Of a stretch of DNA of 48,853 nt, positions 35,851-44,999 are shown piece after piece (position 1 is the stretch's first letter; each line of letters begins with the position of its first letter). The stretch covers positions 1-48,853 of the forward strand of contig JAFEDX010000199.1 in NCBI GenBank assembly GCA_018241365.1, in the 5' to 3' direction. Under the pieces are notes generated by a model. It searched no databases. It saw only the letters and a list, made by a program, of their open reading frames with translations, and was not told the origin of the DNA. The DNA comes from Pseudomonadota bacterium (lineage in GTDB: Bacteria; Pseudomonadota; Gammaproteobacteria; Xanthomonadales; Rhodanobacteraceae). The translations under genes and the position numbers were made by a program.

Positions 35851-36621
35851 TCATAGCGCCGCGATCTGCAATTTGCCGGCGCGTTCCCGATCATGTTCGA
35901 GCCAGATTTGCACGGCGCGTCCCGCGAATTCGTTCGGCAGCTCTTCGAATACGCGATAGTGCCCCGCGATCGACACGATCTCCGCGCGGAATTCGCTGCA
36001 GAAGATGCGCGTGTTGCTGTCGCCCTGCGCGCCCGCGAAAGCGCGGCCGCGCAGCGCGCCGTACACGTGGATGTTGCCATCGGCCAATACTTCCGCGCCG
36101 TTGGCAACCGTGCCGACCACCACGAGGTCGGCGCCTTGCGCGTACACCTGCTGGCCGGTGCGCACGGAGCGCAGGTGCTGCACGGCCGGGACCGGGTCGG
36201 CGGGCGGCGGGTTGTCTCCCGGGGCGGGGGCGGGCTGCGTGTTCGATGCGTCAGTGTGCTCGGCGTGCTCGTAGGCGGCACGGAACTTCGCGATCAGCGG
36301 CAGGCCGAGCCGGCGCGACAGTGCATCCGTCGCGTTGTCGCCGTAGGCGAGCCCGACCGGCAACATGCCGGCACTGCGCACCGCGTCGAACAGTGCCGCC
36401 ACTTCGGTGTCGGCCGGTTGCGCCGGCAGGAAGGACAGGTCCACCACCACCGGCGCGCGTTCGAACAGCGATGGCGCTTCGCGCACGCGCAACCCCAGCG
36501 ATTCGCGCAAGGCCGTGGGGTCGGCGCTGCGTACACGCACGTTGGCAATCCCGACCTGACCGAAGCGCAGATCGGCGGCTTCCAGGATCTCGGTGCTGGC
36601 AGCCGCGTGGGTGCCGCTCAC
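35851..36621 (-). CDS. minC: Septum site-determining protein MinC
   Basis: MinC inhibits FtsZ polymerisation away from mid-cell. This 256-residue protein has the N-terminal FtsZ-inhibiting domain (ADLRFGQVGIANVRVR to about residue 100), a Pro/Ala-rich linker (TQPAPAPGDNPPPADP), and the C-terminal beta-helix (VYAQGADLVVVGTVANGAEV; DGNIHVYGALRGRAFAGAQG) that binds MinD. The start is GTG 36621, which overlaps the acetyltransferase stop as GTGA. The open frame continues upstream, but that part is out-of-frame acetyltransferase sequence. It is slightly longer than E. coli MinC because of the linker. Confidence 0.93.
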   Translation of the reverse strand: MSGTHAAASTEILEAADLRFGQVGIANVRVRSADPTALRESLGLRVREAPSLFERAPVVVDLSFLPAQPADTEVAALFDAVRSAGMLPVGLAYGDNATDALSRRLGLPLIAKFRAAYEHAEHTDASNTQPAPAPGDNPPPADPVPAVQHLRSVRTGQQVYAQGADLVVVGTVANGAEVLADGNIHVYGALRGRAFAGAQGDSNTRIFCSEFRAEIVSIAGHYRVFEELPNEFAGRAVQIWLEHDRERAGKLQIAAL

Positions 36622-37235
36622 GCCCGTCCCGCCGCGCGCAGCTGGGCGGGTGCGTCTGCCGGAACGTGGCGCGCCGCGAGCCAAGGTACGTCCGGCAATC
36701 CATCCGGGTAGGTGTCGCGCACGAACTGGTAGCAGTCGAGCGGCTTCAGCAGCAGGCTGACGCGACGGCCGGATTCCGGCATCACCTGCTGGCCGGCCTC
36801 GTGGAAACCGAACACACCGTGAAACAGCAGCGACACGTCGTCGCGGGGCTCCAGGAACACCTCGCAGGCGAGGTTGGGCGAGCGCACCTCGGCGAAGCTT
36901 TGCACGTCGCTGTAGAACAGCCGGCCAAGGCCATGGCCGCGGTGCAGGTCGCCTACCACCACGCGGTCGATGTACACGAAGTGGTCGCAATGCTGGCGGA
37001 ACCACTGGAAGTTGGAACTGGCATGCGGCGTTGAATCGCGCAGCGCGATCAGGAACCCGGCCAGGTTACCGTCCACCTCGGCGACGCGGAAGTAATCGGC
37101 TTCGCGGTAGAAACGCTCCAGTTGCGCGCCGTCGAGCGGCAGGATGGAGGGCCCGGCGGTGTTGTTGAGCCCCATGACGGCGGCAAGATCGTTCGCGCGC
37201 ACATCGCGCAGTGAAAGGTGTGGCGTTGACGTCAT
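36618..37235 (-). CDS. GNAT family N-acetyltransferase
   Basis: This 205-residue protein has the GNAT layout: LSLRDVRANDLAAVMGLNN at the N-terminus, FIALRDSTPHASSNFQWFRQ, VYIDRVVVGDLHRGHGLGRL (about residues 95-114) with the acetyl-CoA pyrophosphate loop RGHGLG, and a C-terminal VFGFHEAGQQV. The substrate is unknown. ATG 37235 is selected because the preceding in-frame residues look non-coding; the Shine-Dalgarno is weak. Its stop overlaps the minC GTG by four bases, so minC translation is probably coupled to it. Confidence 0.85.
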   Translation of the reverse strand: MTSTPHLSLRDVRANDLAAVMGLNNTAGPSILPLDGAQLERFYREADYFRVAEVDGNLAGFLIALRDSTPHASSNFQWFRQHCDHFVYIDRVVVGDLHRGHGLGRLFYSDVQSFAEVRSPNLACEVFLEPRDDVSLLFHGVFGFHEAGQQVMPESGRRVSLLLKPLDCYQFVRDTYPDGLPDVPWLAARHVPADAPAQLRAAGRA

Positions 37236-37381
37236 CGTGTGTTGGCTGTGGTATGGCGGACGCTGTGGTTGCGACCCATCGCCGGGCATTATCGCACGCC
37301 CGTCGCGCGAGGTCGCGCGCCTTGCCGTCGCCGGCCGCGATTGCCGCGACCGGCGGTCCATGGCTGGGTTATGATCGGCCC

Positions 37382-38587
37382 GTGCGGCGTCCATCATTCA
37401 GCCCAATTGTCCTGCTGCGGTACGCGGGCCTGATCACGTACGCTTGCGTGGGCGTGCCGCTGGTCCAGCGCGACTGGATGCTCAACAGCCTGTCCGAGCC
37501 GCACAACGCCGTGCATACGGCGCGTGCGCTGCACGCGCAGAACCACATGGACATCCTGCTGTGGGCGGCCAGCTACGTGCTGTTCGGCCTGGTCTATTGG
37601 TTGCAGACACGCGACCTCGGATCGCGTCGTTACTGGGGCGTCAAGCTGCTCGGCCTGCTTGCGTTGACCTGCTCCGCGATGGCGGTTTCGTGGTTCAGCG
37701 CCAGCGGCCTCGGCGCCTTGCTACTGATGGTGGTGGGCATGGTGCTGCCATGGCTGCTGCCGCTGCCGATCGCGATCGTGTGGCTGGTGCTGCAGAACAT
37801 CGCCTGCATCCCGGTGTTCGCGTCGTTCTCGAATTTCAATCTTGCCACCGCGACGCTGCAGATGAGCCTGTACCTCGGCATCTCGGTGATCGCGTTCATC
37901 GCCTCGGAAGTCGCGCGCCAGCAGGCGGATGCACGCGAGGAACAGCGCCAGTTGAACTCGGAGCTGCGCGCGACCCGCGCGCTGCTGGCCGAATCCAGCC
38001 GCATCTCAGAACGCATGCGCATCGCGCGCGAACTGCACGATCTGGTCGGACACCACCTCACCGCGCTCAGCCTGAACCTGGAAGTCGCCGGGCACCTGAT
38101 CGAGAACGAAGCCGCGGCCACCCACGTCGGGCGTGCACGCTCGACCGCGAAGCAGTTGCTGGCGGACGTTCGCGAAGTGGTCAGCGAGTTGCGCGACGAC
38201 GAGGGCATCCAGCTTACCGATGCCTTGCGCGACCTGACCGAGGGCGTGCCGGGACTCAGCGTGCACCTGGAATTGCCGCCGAATTTTGCGGTCGGCGATT
38301 CGCGGCGTGCACAGGTGTTGCTGCGCTGCACCCAGGAGATCATCACCAACGCGGTACGGCACGCGCGCGCGCGCCACCTGTGGCTGTCCTTCGAGGAAGA
38401 CGCCGCGGGTATGCTGGTGCTGAAGGCCCACGACGATGGTTGCGGCGCGGCCGAGGTGAGGCCCGGCAACGGGCTGCGCGGCATGCGCGAGCGGTTGGCC
38501 GAGGTGGGTGGGCAGCTGGCCATCCGCACCGAACGCAACCATGGGTTTGCGCTGGAGGCGTCACTACCGATGGAGCGGATCGCGTAG
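37382..38587 (+). CDS. DesK-type sensor histidine kinase
   Basis: This protein of about 401 residues has five to six hydrophobic segments in the first 180 residues, then a HisKA_3 dimerisation helix with the phosphoacceptor His219 (RMRIARELHDLVGHHLTAL) and a HATPase_c domain (TQEIITNAVRHARA; DDGCGAAEVRPGNGLRGM). The membrane part is the likely sensor, as in DesK, and the signal is unknown. It pairs with the NarL-type regulator 93 bp downstream. The start is uncertain: GTG 37382 is chosen because it opens the first plausible membrane region, but no strong Shine-Dalgarno is present. Confidence 0.9.
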   Translation: MRRPSFSPIVLLRYAGLITYACVGVPLVQRDWMLNSLSEPHNAVHTARALHAQNHMDILLWAASYVLFGLVYWLQTRDLGSRRYWGVKLLGLLALTCSAMAVSWFSASGLGALLLMVVGMVLPWLLPLPIAIVWLVLQNIACIPVFASFSNFNLATATLQMSLYLGISVIAFIASEVARQQADAREEQRQLNSELRATRALLAESSRISERMRIARELHDLVGHHLTALSLNLEVAGHLIENEAAATHVGRARSTAKQLLADVREVVSELRDDEGIQLTDALRDLTEGVPGLSVHLELPPNFAVGDSRRAQVLLRCTQEIITNAVRHARARHLWLSFEEDAAGMLVLKAHDDGCGAAEVRPGNGLRGMRERLAEVGGQLAIRTERNHGFALEASLPMERIA

Positions 38588-38680
38588 GATGGCGGCGCGC
38601 CGGATCGGCCGGCCCGAACGGGCAACACGAACTGGGGCGCGCAATGGTTGCGGCCCGCATGCAGAGGGTGGGGGTGGTTG

Positions 38681-39322
38681 ATGATTTCCGTGTGCCTCGT
38701 GGACGACCAGACCCTGGTCCGGCAGGGCATTCGTTCGTTGCTGGAACTGTCGCCGGAAATCCAGGTGGTGGCCGAGTGCCCGGATGGCGTGTCGGCGCTG
38801 GACACGATTCCGAAAATCCGGCCGGACGTGGTGCTGCTCGACATGCGCATGCCGGGCAAGAGCGGCCTCGACGTGTTGAACGCGTTCGCCACGCAGGGCA
38901 AGGTGCCGCCGACCATCATCCTGACCACCTTCGATGACGACCAGCTGGTGCTGGCCGGGCTCAAGGCCGGCGCACGCGGTTACCTGTTGAAGGATGTGTC
39001 GCTGGAACAACTGGTGGATGCCGTCAAGACGGTGGCGGGCGGCGGCTCGTTGATCGCGCCGGTGGTGACCCAGCGCCTGCTGGCCGGGGTGGGGCGCATC
39101 CACAACCAGTTCACCAGCCTTGGCCAGCCCGATCCCCTGACCGAGCGCGAGACCGAAATCCTGCGCCTGATGTCGGGGGGCTACAGCAACAAGGAAATCG
39201 CCAACTCCCTGAAGGTCGCGGAAGGCACCGTCAAGAACCATGTGTCCAACATTCTTTCCAAGCTGGGCGTGCGGGACCGTACCCGCGCGGTGCTGAAGGC
39301 GCTGGAGCTGGGCATTGTGTAG
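38681..39322 (+). CDS. NarL/FixJ-type response regulator
   Basis: This 213-residue regulator has an N-terminal receiver domain with the acidic pair in CLVDDQTLV, the phosphoacceptor Asp54 (DVVLLDMRMPG), the Thr in ILTTFDDD and the Lys in YLLKDVS. A LuxR-type helix-turn-helix follows (LTERETEILRLMSGGYSNKE; VAEGTVKNHVSNILSKLGVR). ATG 38681 follows a G-rich ribosome-binding site; an upstream start would add 11 residues before the receiver. It is the partner of the preceding sensor kinase. The target genes are not evident. Confidence 0.93.
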   Translation: MISVCLVDDQTLVRQGIRSLLELSPEIQVVAECPDGVSALDTIPKIRPDVVLLDMRMPGKSGLDVLNAFATQGKVPPTIILTTFDDDQLVLAGLKAGARGYLLKDVSLEQLVDAVKTVAGGGSLIAPVVTQRLLAGVGRIHNQFTSLGQPDPLTERETEILRLMSGGYSNKEIANSLKVAEGTVKNHVSNILSKLGVRDRTRAVLKALELGIV

Positions 39323-39475
39323 CTGCCGGGAGGCGTTACATACGGGGCATGGCGCCCGCCCCGTGAAGGCGCTACCATCCGCGTTTCTTGCGTTGCATTG
39401 CGGCGTGCAGCCAGCCGGATCGTCCGGCGGCGACCAGCGCCGGCCATTCGAACCAGCCGTCCGGAGATTCCTGGC

Positions 39476-40840
39476 ATGACCCGTGTGCTCGAATTCGTCG
39501 TCGCCCTGATCATGGTGTTCATCCTGGCCGTGATCGTGGGCTTGTTCCTGCCCAGCCACGCGCACATCGAGCGCTCGATCGAGATCAGCCACAACCCGCA
39601 GCACATCTATGACGTGCTGAACAACTTCAGGCGTTTCCCGGATTACGCCGGTGGCGAGTTGCAGGCACTGGATCCGCAGGTGAAGTTCACCCAGTCGGGG
39701 CCGGCCTACGGCAAGGGTGCCACCTTCAGCTGGACCGGCAACGACGCCGTCGGCAACGGCAAGCTGGTCAACGAATCGGGCAACATCGACCTTGCCGGCA
39801 ACAGCCAGGTCACGTGGGGCATCACCAACGACTGGCGCGGCAAGGACAAGACTTTCACGCTGCAGGTGGTGCCACGCCAGGGCCAGCGCGTCAGCACGGT
39901 CACCTGGGGTTACGACGTCGATTACGGCTGGAACCTGATCGACCGTTATTCGTCCCTGTGGATCCATGGCGCACCGGCCACGATGATCCAGTACGGTCTC
40001 GATGCGCTGCAGAACATGCTGGCGGGCATTCCCAACGTCGATTACGGCAAGCTCGAACCGGGCCTCTACCACGTTGACGCGACGCCGGTATTGCTGGTTT
40101 CGACCAAGGCTGCGCGCACGCTGGATGACATCGATTCCGCCAAGGGCGCCGCGCTGAAGCAGATCGAAGCGGCGCTGGGCAAGCTCGGCGTCAAGGCGGC
40201 CGGCCCGGTGACCGTCGTCACCACCGATTGGGGCGACACCAATTACCTGTTCGACCTGGCCGTGCCGATCGACAGCACCACCGTCACCATCGACGGCAAG
40301 CCGTATGACCTGACCAAGCTGCCGCCGCGTCCGACGGGCGACCAACCTGCTGCCGCGCCGGCGGCGTCGTCCAGCGCCGGACAGCCTGCTGCGGCATCGT
40401 CTTCCGGCGGTCCAGCCAGTGCACCGGGAAGCCTCGACAAGAAGAACGAGTTGATCGTCAATGGCGACGTGCGCGCGATGATGGTGCCGGCCCGCCAGGT
40501 GCTGGAAGCGAGCTGGACGGGCGAGGCCGGACTGCCGCTGATGCGCATGGCGCTGCAGGCTTATGCCGGAACCCACGGCTACGATTTCAACCAGACCACC
40601 GACCGTCCGTACGACCAGCTGGTATCGATGCCGAACGTGCAGGACTCGGACCAGATCTACCGCGTGTTCCTGCCGGTCACCAACGCGCCCGAGCAGACAC
40701 CGGAACAGATCTCCGGTCGCGTGAAGCCGCTGGCAGCGCTGGATCCGTCGCTGTGGGCGGGCGAAACGCCGAAGCCGGTGGAGGCCAAGAAGGCCGAGCC
40801 TAAGAAAGCCGAGCACGCGAAGCGGCGCCGCCATCGCTGA
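39476..40840 (+). CDS. SRPBCC (polyketide cyclase/dehydrase-like) membrane-anchored protein
   Basis: This 454-residue protein has one N-terminal membrane segment (VLEFVVALIMVFILAVIVGL), then an SRPBCC-type domain beginning IERSIEISHNPQHIYDVLNN (residues about 31-50) and continuing to about 175 with EPGLYHVDATPVLL following. The middle holds an Ala/Ser/Pro/Gly linker (residues about 300-325), then a second folded part. The C-terminus is basic and Lys/Glu-rich (KKAEPKKAEHAKRRRHR). Function beyond hydrophobic-ligand binding is not inferable. ATG 39476 follows CGGAG by nine bases. A terminator lies right after the stop. Confidence 0.8.
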   Translation: MTRVLEFVVALIMVFILAVIVGLFLPSHAHIERSIEISHNPQHIYDVLNNFRRFPDYAGGELQALDPQVKFTQSGPAYGKGATFSWTGNDAVGNGKLVNESGNIDLAGNSQVTWGITNDWRGKDKTFTLQVVPRQGQRVSTVTWGYDVDYGWNLIDRYSSLWIHGAPATMIQYGLDALQNMLAGIPNVDYGKLEPGLYHVDATPVLLVSTKAARTLDDIDSAKGAALKQIEAALGKLGVKAAGPVTVVTTDWGDTNYLFDLAVPIDSTTVTIDGKPYDLTKLPPRPTGDQPAAAPAASSSAGQPAAASSSGGPASAPGSLDKKNELIVNGDVRAMMVPARQVLEASWTGEAGLPLMRMALQAYAGTHGYDFNQTTDRPYDQLVSMPNVQDSDQIYRVFLPVTNAPEQTPEQISGRVKPLAALDPSLWAGETPKPVEAKKAEPKKAEHAKRRRHR

Positions 40841-40857
40841 GTGGTCGCGTTTGACGG

Positions 40858-40884
40858 AAAAGGCCCGCCTCGCGCGGGCCTTTT
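40858..40884. terminator. Intrinsic terminator after the SRPBCC gene
   Basis: AAAAGGCCCGC and GCGGGCCTTTT form a 7 bp GC stem flanked by an A-run and a T-run, so it could act in both directions. It separates the SRPBCC gene from the ABC genes. Confidence 0.85.
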
Positions 40885-40957
40885 CGTTGCTGCCGGCGCA
40901 ACGGTGCAAGTCCGCCCTGCTACAGTCTGTGCACGTTTTTGCGCGATTCCGCCGGTG

Positions 40958-41896
40958 ATGATCGAGACCGAACACCTTGGCAAGCGCTACGGCAAGTTCG
41001 ACGCCGTGGCCGACCTGACCCTCAAGGTGGCGCCCGGGCAGGTGCTGGCCCTGCTGGGTCCGAACGGCGCCGGCAAGACCACCACGATGCGCATGCTCGC
41101 CGGATTCCTGATGCCCGACGCGGGCTGCGCGCGCGTGTGCGGCCACGACGTGGTGGCGGAACCGCTGCAGGCACGCCGTTCGCTGGGCTACCTGCCCGAA
41201 GGAGCGCCGAGCTACGGTGAGTTGAGCGTGGCGGAATTCCTCGCGTTCGCGGCGCGGGTGCGCGGGCTCACCGGCATCCCGGGGCGGCGCCGGCTCGACG
41301 ACATGATCGAACGCCTGCAGCTGCAACCGGTGCTGGGGCAGACGATCGAGACCCTGTCCAAGGGTTATCGTCGGCGCGTGTGCCTCGCGCAGGCCTTGCT
41401 GCACGATCCGCGCGCGTTGATCCTCGACGAGCCCACCGACGGCCTCGATCCCAACCAGCAGCGTGAAGTGCACGCGCTGATCCGCGGCATGGCGCGCGAC
41501 CGCGCGATCATCGTCTCGACCCACACGCTCGGCGAGGTGCGGGCCGCCTGCAACCGGGTGGCGATCCTTGCAGGCGGCCGTCTGCGGGTCGAGGGTACGC
41601 CGGCCGAGCTGGAGCGCATGTCGCGCTATCACCACGCGGTGAGCTTCCGCGCGCCCGCGAGCGCGTTGGCGCGCGAGCTGCTCGGCCGCCTGCCGGAAGT
41701 CGCGGCGGTGGAAGTCGATCCGGTGGACGGTCGCGTCACCGTGTTTCCGCGTGCAGGGCAGGAGATTTTCCACGCGGTGGTGAAGTTGCTGGAGGAACAG
41801 CGCGTGCGCGTGGACGAGCTGCAGCTCGAACGCGGGCGGCTGGAAGAAGTGTTCCGGCGCGTCACGGACGCAGCCGACCTCGCGCGTGCCGCCTGA
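40958..41896 (+). CDS. ABC transporter ATP-binding protein (GldA-like)
   Basis: This 312-residue ATPase has Walker A GPNGAGKTTT (about residues 36-45), the signature LSKGYRRRV, Walker B ALILDEPTDGLDP and the switch His in VSTHTLGEV. The C-terminal 90 residues form the extension usual for DrrA/GldA-type exporters. Together with the permease and the GldG-like protein downstream it forms a GldA-F-G-type system. In Bacteroidetes this module is linked to gliding; in proteobacteria its substrate is not established. The likely start is ATG 40958 (GTG 40955 is possible). Confidence 0.9.
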   Translation: MIETEHLGKRYGKFDAVADLTLKVAPGQVLALLGPNGAGKTTTMRMLAGFLMPDAGCARVCGHDVVAEPLQARRSLGYLPEGAPSYGELSVAEFLAFAARVRGLTGIPGRRRLDDMIERLQLQPVLGQTIETLSKGYRRRVCLAQALLHDPRALILDEPTDGLDPNQQREVHALIRGMARDRAIIVSTHTLGEVRAACNRVAILAGGRLRVEGTPAELERMSRYHHAVSFRAPASALARELLGRLPEVAAVEVDPVDGRVTVFPRAGQEIFHAVVKLLEEQRVRVDELQLERGRLEEVFRRVTDAADLARAA

Positions 41897-42003
41897 GCGA
41901 CAGGAGCCTTCCTTGGACGCGATCCCATGCCCGTGACTGCCGATCGCCGCCTTCCGGAGGTTCGTCGCACGGCCGGCGCCGAACCGCGGGTCAAAGCCAA
42001 GCC

Positions 42004-42777
42004 ATGCCCGGCATGACCGCGGGCACGCCCATGGAGTTGCACGGCAGCCCGTTCGGCGGCGTGTTCCTGCGTGAATTGCGCGGTTACCTGATCACGCCGG
42101 TGGCATGGTTGTTCAGCGTGATCTTCCTGCTCGCCGCGGGTGCCTTCACGTTTTACCTGGGCGCGTTCTTCGAGCGCGGCCAGGCCGATCTCGATCCGTT
42201 CTTCCGTTTCCATCCGTGGCTGTATCTGGTGCTGGTGCCGGCGCTGGCGATGCGCCTGTGGGCCGAGGAACGCCGCAGCGGCACGCTGGAACTGCTGATG
42301 ACGCTGCCGATCCGTGCGTGGCAGGCGGTGCTGGCCAAGTTCCTCGCCGCGTGGCTGTACATCGGTTGCGCGTTGGCCTTGACTTTCCCGATGTGGTTGA
42401 CCGTCGATTACCTCGGTCATCCCGACAATGGCGTGATCCTCGCGGGCTACCTCGGCAGCTTCCTGATGGCAGGTGCCTTCCTCGCAATCAGCGAATGCCT
42501 GTCGGTGCTGACGCGCAGCCAGGTGATCGCCTTCATCCTTGCGCTGGCGGTGTGCTTCCTGTTCCTGCTCGCCGGCGATCCGCTGGTGCAGCAGCCGCTG
42601 CTCGCGCTGGGGTCCGTACGCGTGGCCGATGCGCTGTCCGACCTCAGCCTGCTCGCGCACTTCCAGGCGATCGCACGCGGCGTGCTCGACCTCGGCGATC
42701 TCGCGTATTTCGTGTTGACCATCGCATTCTGGCTGGCCGTGAACACCCTGATCCTGGCGGCGAGGCGCGGCGGATGA
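42004..42777 (+). CDS. ABC-2 type permease (GldF-like)
   Basis: This 257-residue integral membrane protein has six hydrophobic segments and the ABC-2 permease pattern: FLRELRGYLITPVAWLFS at the start, AMRLWAEERRSGTLELLMTL (about residues 82-101) as the conserved cytoplasmic coupling region, then repeated membrane helices ending LILAARRGG. It is the membrane partner of the upstream ATPase, which ends 107 bp before it. ATG 42004 is chosen; ATGs at 42013 and 42031 are also possible. Its stop overlaps the next start as ATGA. Confidence 0.88.
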   Translation: MPGMTAGTPMELHGSPFGGVFLRELRGYLITPVAWLFSVIFLLAAGAFTFYLGAFFERGQADLDPFFRFHPWLYLVLVPALAMRLWAEERRSGTLELLMTLPIRAWQAVLAKFLAAWLYIGCALALTFPMWLTVDYLGHPDNGVILAGYLGSFLMAGAFLAISECLSVLTRSQVIAFILALAVCFLFLLAGDPLVQQPLLALGSVRVADALSDLSLLAHFQAIARGVLDLGDLAYFVLTIAFWLAVNTLILAARRGG

Positions 42778-44585
42778 TGGCGCGCGGCTCCTGGCGCAGG
42801 CATTTGTGGCTGGCGCTGCCGCTGCTGGCGGCGATTTACGTCCTGCTGGTACTGGGCGCGTCGCGCTGGCTCGGCGGCACACGCATCGACCTGACCCAGG
42901 ATCGGCTGTACACCTTGTCGTCTGGCACCCGCGCGATCATCGCCGACCTGCACCAGCCGCTGGACCTGACGCTGTACTTCTCCGACCGCGCCAGCCACAG
43001 CCTGCCGCAGTTGCGCGCCTATCACCAGCGCGTGAAGAACATGCTGGAGGAAATCGTACGCGATTCGCATGGCCAGGTACACCTGACCATGGTCGATCCA
43101 TTGCCGTTTTCCGAAGCGGAAGACCAGGCCACCGCGGCGGGCCTGACCTCGGTGCGTGGCGAAGGCACCGGCGAGGCGCTCTTCTTCGGCCTCGCCGGCC
43201 GCAACACAGGCAACGGGCACGCCGCAGCGATTCCCTTTTTCCTGTTCAGCAAGGAACGTTTCCTCGAATACGACGTCGCCAAGCTGCTGTACGAATTGAG
43301 CACGCCGCACAAGCCGCGCGTCGCGATCTACAGCGGCCTGCCTATCTGGGGCGGCACCGATGCCGATGGCAACCCGGTCGCTGCATGGACAGCCTTGCAG
43401 CAGTTGCAGCAGTTGTTCGACGTGCAGCGCCTGGACGATGCGTCCCTGGCCGCGCTCGACCCGGGCGTCGACGTGCTGGTGCTGATCCAGCCGGTCGGGT
43501 TTGCACAGGCCGACGTGCGGGCGGTGGATCGCTACGTGCAGCACGGCGGGCGCCTGCTGGTGTTCGTGGATCCGGATTCCGAGGTTGATGGCGGCGTATC
43601 GTCCGATCTGCCGGATCTGTTCCGCGCCTGGGGCGTGGCGTTCGATCCCGGGCGCGTGCTGCTGGATCGGTCGCGCGCGCTGGTCGTGCAGTCGCCACTG
43701 ACGGGGGCGCCCGTGCGGCATCCTTCGGTGCTCGGTCTCACCGGCGACGAGTTCAACCGGCGCGACCCGATTACCGCGGCGCTCGGCATGATCGACGTGG
43801 CTTCGTCCGGTTACTTCGGACTTGCGCCGGATGCGAAGATCCGGCTCGATCCCTTGATCCAGAGCACCACCGAAGCCATGGTGGTGCCCGCCGATCGCGT
43901 GCGCGAGGCGCTGGATCCGGCAACGCTGTACAAGGGCTACAAACCCGACGGTGAACATTTCGCGATCGCCGTGCGCCTGCAGGGGGCCTTGCCCGGTGCG
44001 TTCCCCGCGGACGTGCCGGCCAAACCGCCTGCACGCAAGCCCGAGGTGATCCTGGTGGGCGACACCGACCTGTTGTCCGACCGACTGTGGGTGCAACCCA
44101 GTCCTTCGCTCGGCCAGACCTTGATGAGCCCGTTCGCCAACAACGGCGATTTCTTCGTCAACGCGGTGGATGATTTGGCTGGGCCATCGGACCTGATCGC
44201 GATCCGCGGCCGCGCCGTGGACGAACGCAAGTTCACGCGTGTCGATGCGCTGCGACGCCAGGCCGACGACAAGTTCAAGGCCAAGCAACTGGAGCTGCAG
44301 GCCGAATTGAGCGACACCGAGCAGCGGCTGGCGGCGCTCAAGCAGGCCGCGCATGGGCGTGCCGGGACCGCGGAACAGAAGGCTGCAGCGGACGCGTTCA
44401 TGCAGCGCAAGCTCGAGATCCGCAGCGAGTTGCGCGCGGTGCAGCGCAGCCTCGATGCGGACATCGAAAGGTTGTCCATGTTGCTGAAATTCATCGATAT
44501 CCTGTTGATGCCGATACTCGTCGCCGCGGTCGGTTTGGGGTACGGAGCGTGGCGCACCAGCCGGCGCCGGGCGGGTGGGGCATGA
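42774..44585 (+). CDS. GldG-like ABC system auxiliary protein
   Basis: This 603-residue protein has an N-terminal membrane segment (LWLALPLLAAIYVLLVLGAS), then a large periplasmic part of the GldG/DUF4350 kind (IDLTQDRLYTLSSGTRAIIA near the start; HGGRLLVFVDPDSEVDGG in the middle). A coiled coil follows (RRQADDKFKAKQLELQAELS, about residues 500-545), then a C-terminal membrane segment (IDILLMPILVAAVGLGYGAW). It is usually encoded next to a GldF-type permease, as here, with a four-base overlap. The biochemical role is unknown. DUF423 starts inside its last codons. Confidence 0.88.
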   Translation: MMARGSWRRHLWLALPLLAAIYVLLVLGASRWLGGTRIDLTQDRLYTLSSGTRAIIADLHQPLDLTLYFSDRASHSLPQLRAYHQRVKNMLEEIVRDSHGQVHLTMVDPLPFSEAEDQATAAGLTSVRGEGTGEALFFGLAGRNTGNGHAAAIPFFLFSKERFLEYDVAKLLYELSTPHKPRVAIYSGLPIWGGTDADGNPVAAWTALQQLQQLFDVQRLDDASLAALDPGVDVLVLIQPVGFAQADVRAVDRYVQHGGRLLVFVDPDSEVDGGVSSDLPDLFRAWGVAFDPGRVLLDRSRALVVQSPLTGAPVRHPSVLGLTGDEFNRRDPITAALGMIDVASSGYFGLAPDAKIRLDPLIQSTTEAMVVPADRVREALDPATLYKGYKPDGEHFAIAVRLQGALPGAFPADVPAKPPARKPEVILVGDTDLLSDRLWVQPSPSLGQTLMSPFANNGDFFVNAVDDLAGPSDLIAIRGRAVDERKFTRVDALRRQADDKFKAKQLELQAELSDTEQRLAALKQAAHGRAGTAEQKAAADAFMQRKLEIRSELRAVQRSLDADIERLSMLLKFIDILLMPILVAAVGLGYGAWRTSRRRAGGA

Positions 44586-44989
44586 CGCCGCGCCCGGAAC
44601 CCATGGAAGCGGGCGACCGGCTGCGTTGGCCGGCACTGGCGGCGGCCGTGGCGGGTGCCAGCGCGGTGCTGCTGGGCGCGCTGGGCGCGCACGCGTTGCG
44701 CATCGAATTGCCGGCGCGGATGCTGGAGGTGTGGGAAACCGCGGTGCGCTTCCAGTTCTGGCACGCGCTGGCGCTGGCGGTGTGTGCGGTTTCGGCGCGG
44801 CGCTCGCACGCACTGCAGCTCTCCGCGTTGTTTTTCGCGCTCGGCATCCTGTTGTTCTGCGGCAGCCTGTATGCGTTGGCCTTGGGCGCGCCGCGCGTGG
44901 TCGGCGTCGTCACGCCGCTCGGCGGTCTGGCTCTTGTTGCGGGATGGATTGCATTGGGCGTTTCTCTGTATCGACGCCCGCCATCATGA
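44582..44989 (+). CDS. DUF423 family membrane protein
   Basis: This 135-residue protein has four hydrophobic segments and the DUF423 pattern GASAVLLGALGAHALR, WETAVRFQFWHALAL and a C-terminal VTPLGGLALVAGWIALG. The function of the family is unknown. ATG 44582 overlaps the GldG-like stop (ATGA), so it is translated as part of that operon. The glycosylase gene starts 10 bp after its stop. Confidence 0.9.
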   Translation: MTPRPEPMEAGDRLRWPALAAAVAGASAVLLGALGAHALRIELPARMLEVWETAVRFQFWHALALAVCAVSARRSHALQLSALFFALGILLFCGSLYALALGAPRVVGVVTPLGGLALVAGWIALGVSLYRRPPS

Positions 44990-44999
44990 GGAGCGTTCC

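Noticed and set aside
38564-41773. A 1069-codon open frame on the minus strand
   Set aside because: It lies opposite the response regulator, SRPBCC and ABC ATPase genes, all with clear family motifs. Its translation is low-complexity His/Arg/Gln-rich sequence, as expected of antisense frames in GC-rich DNA.
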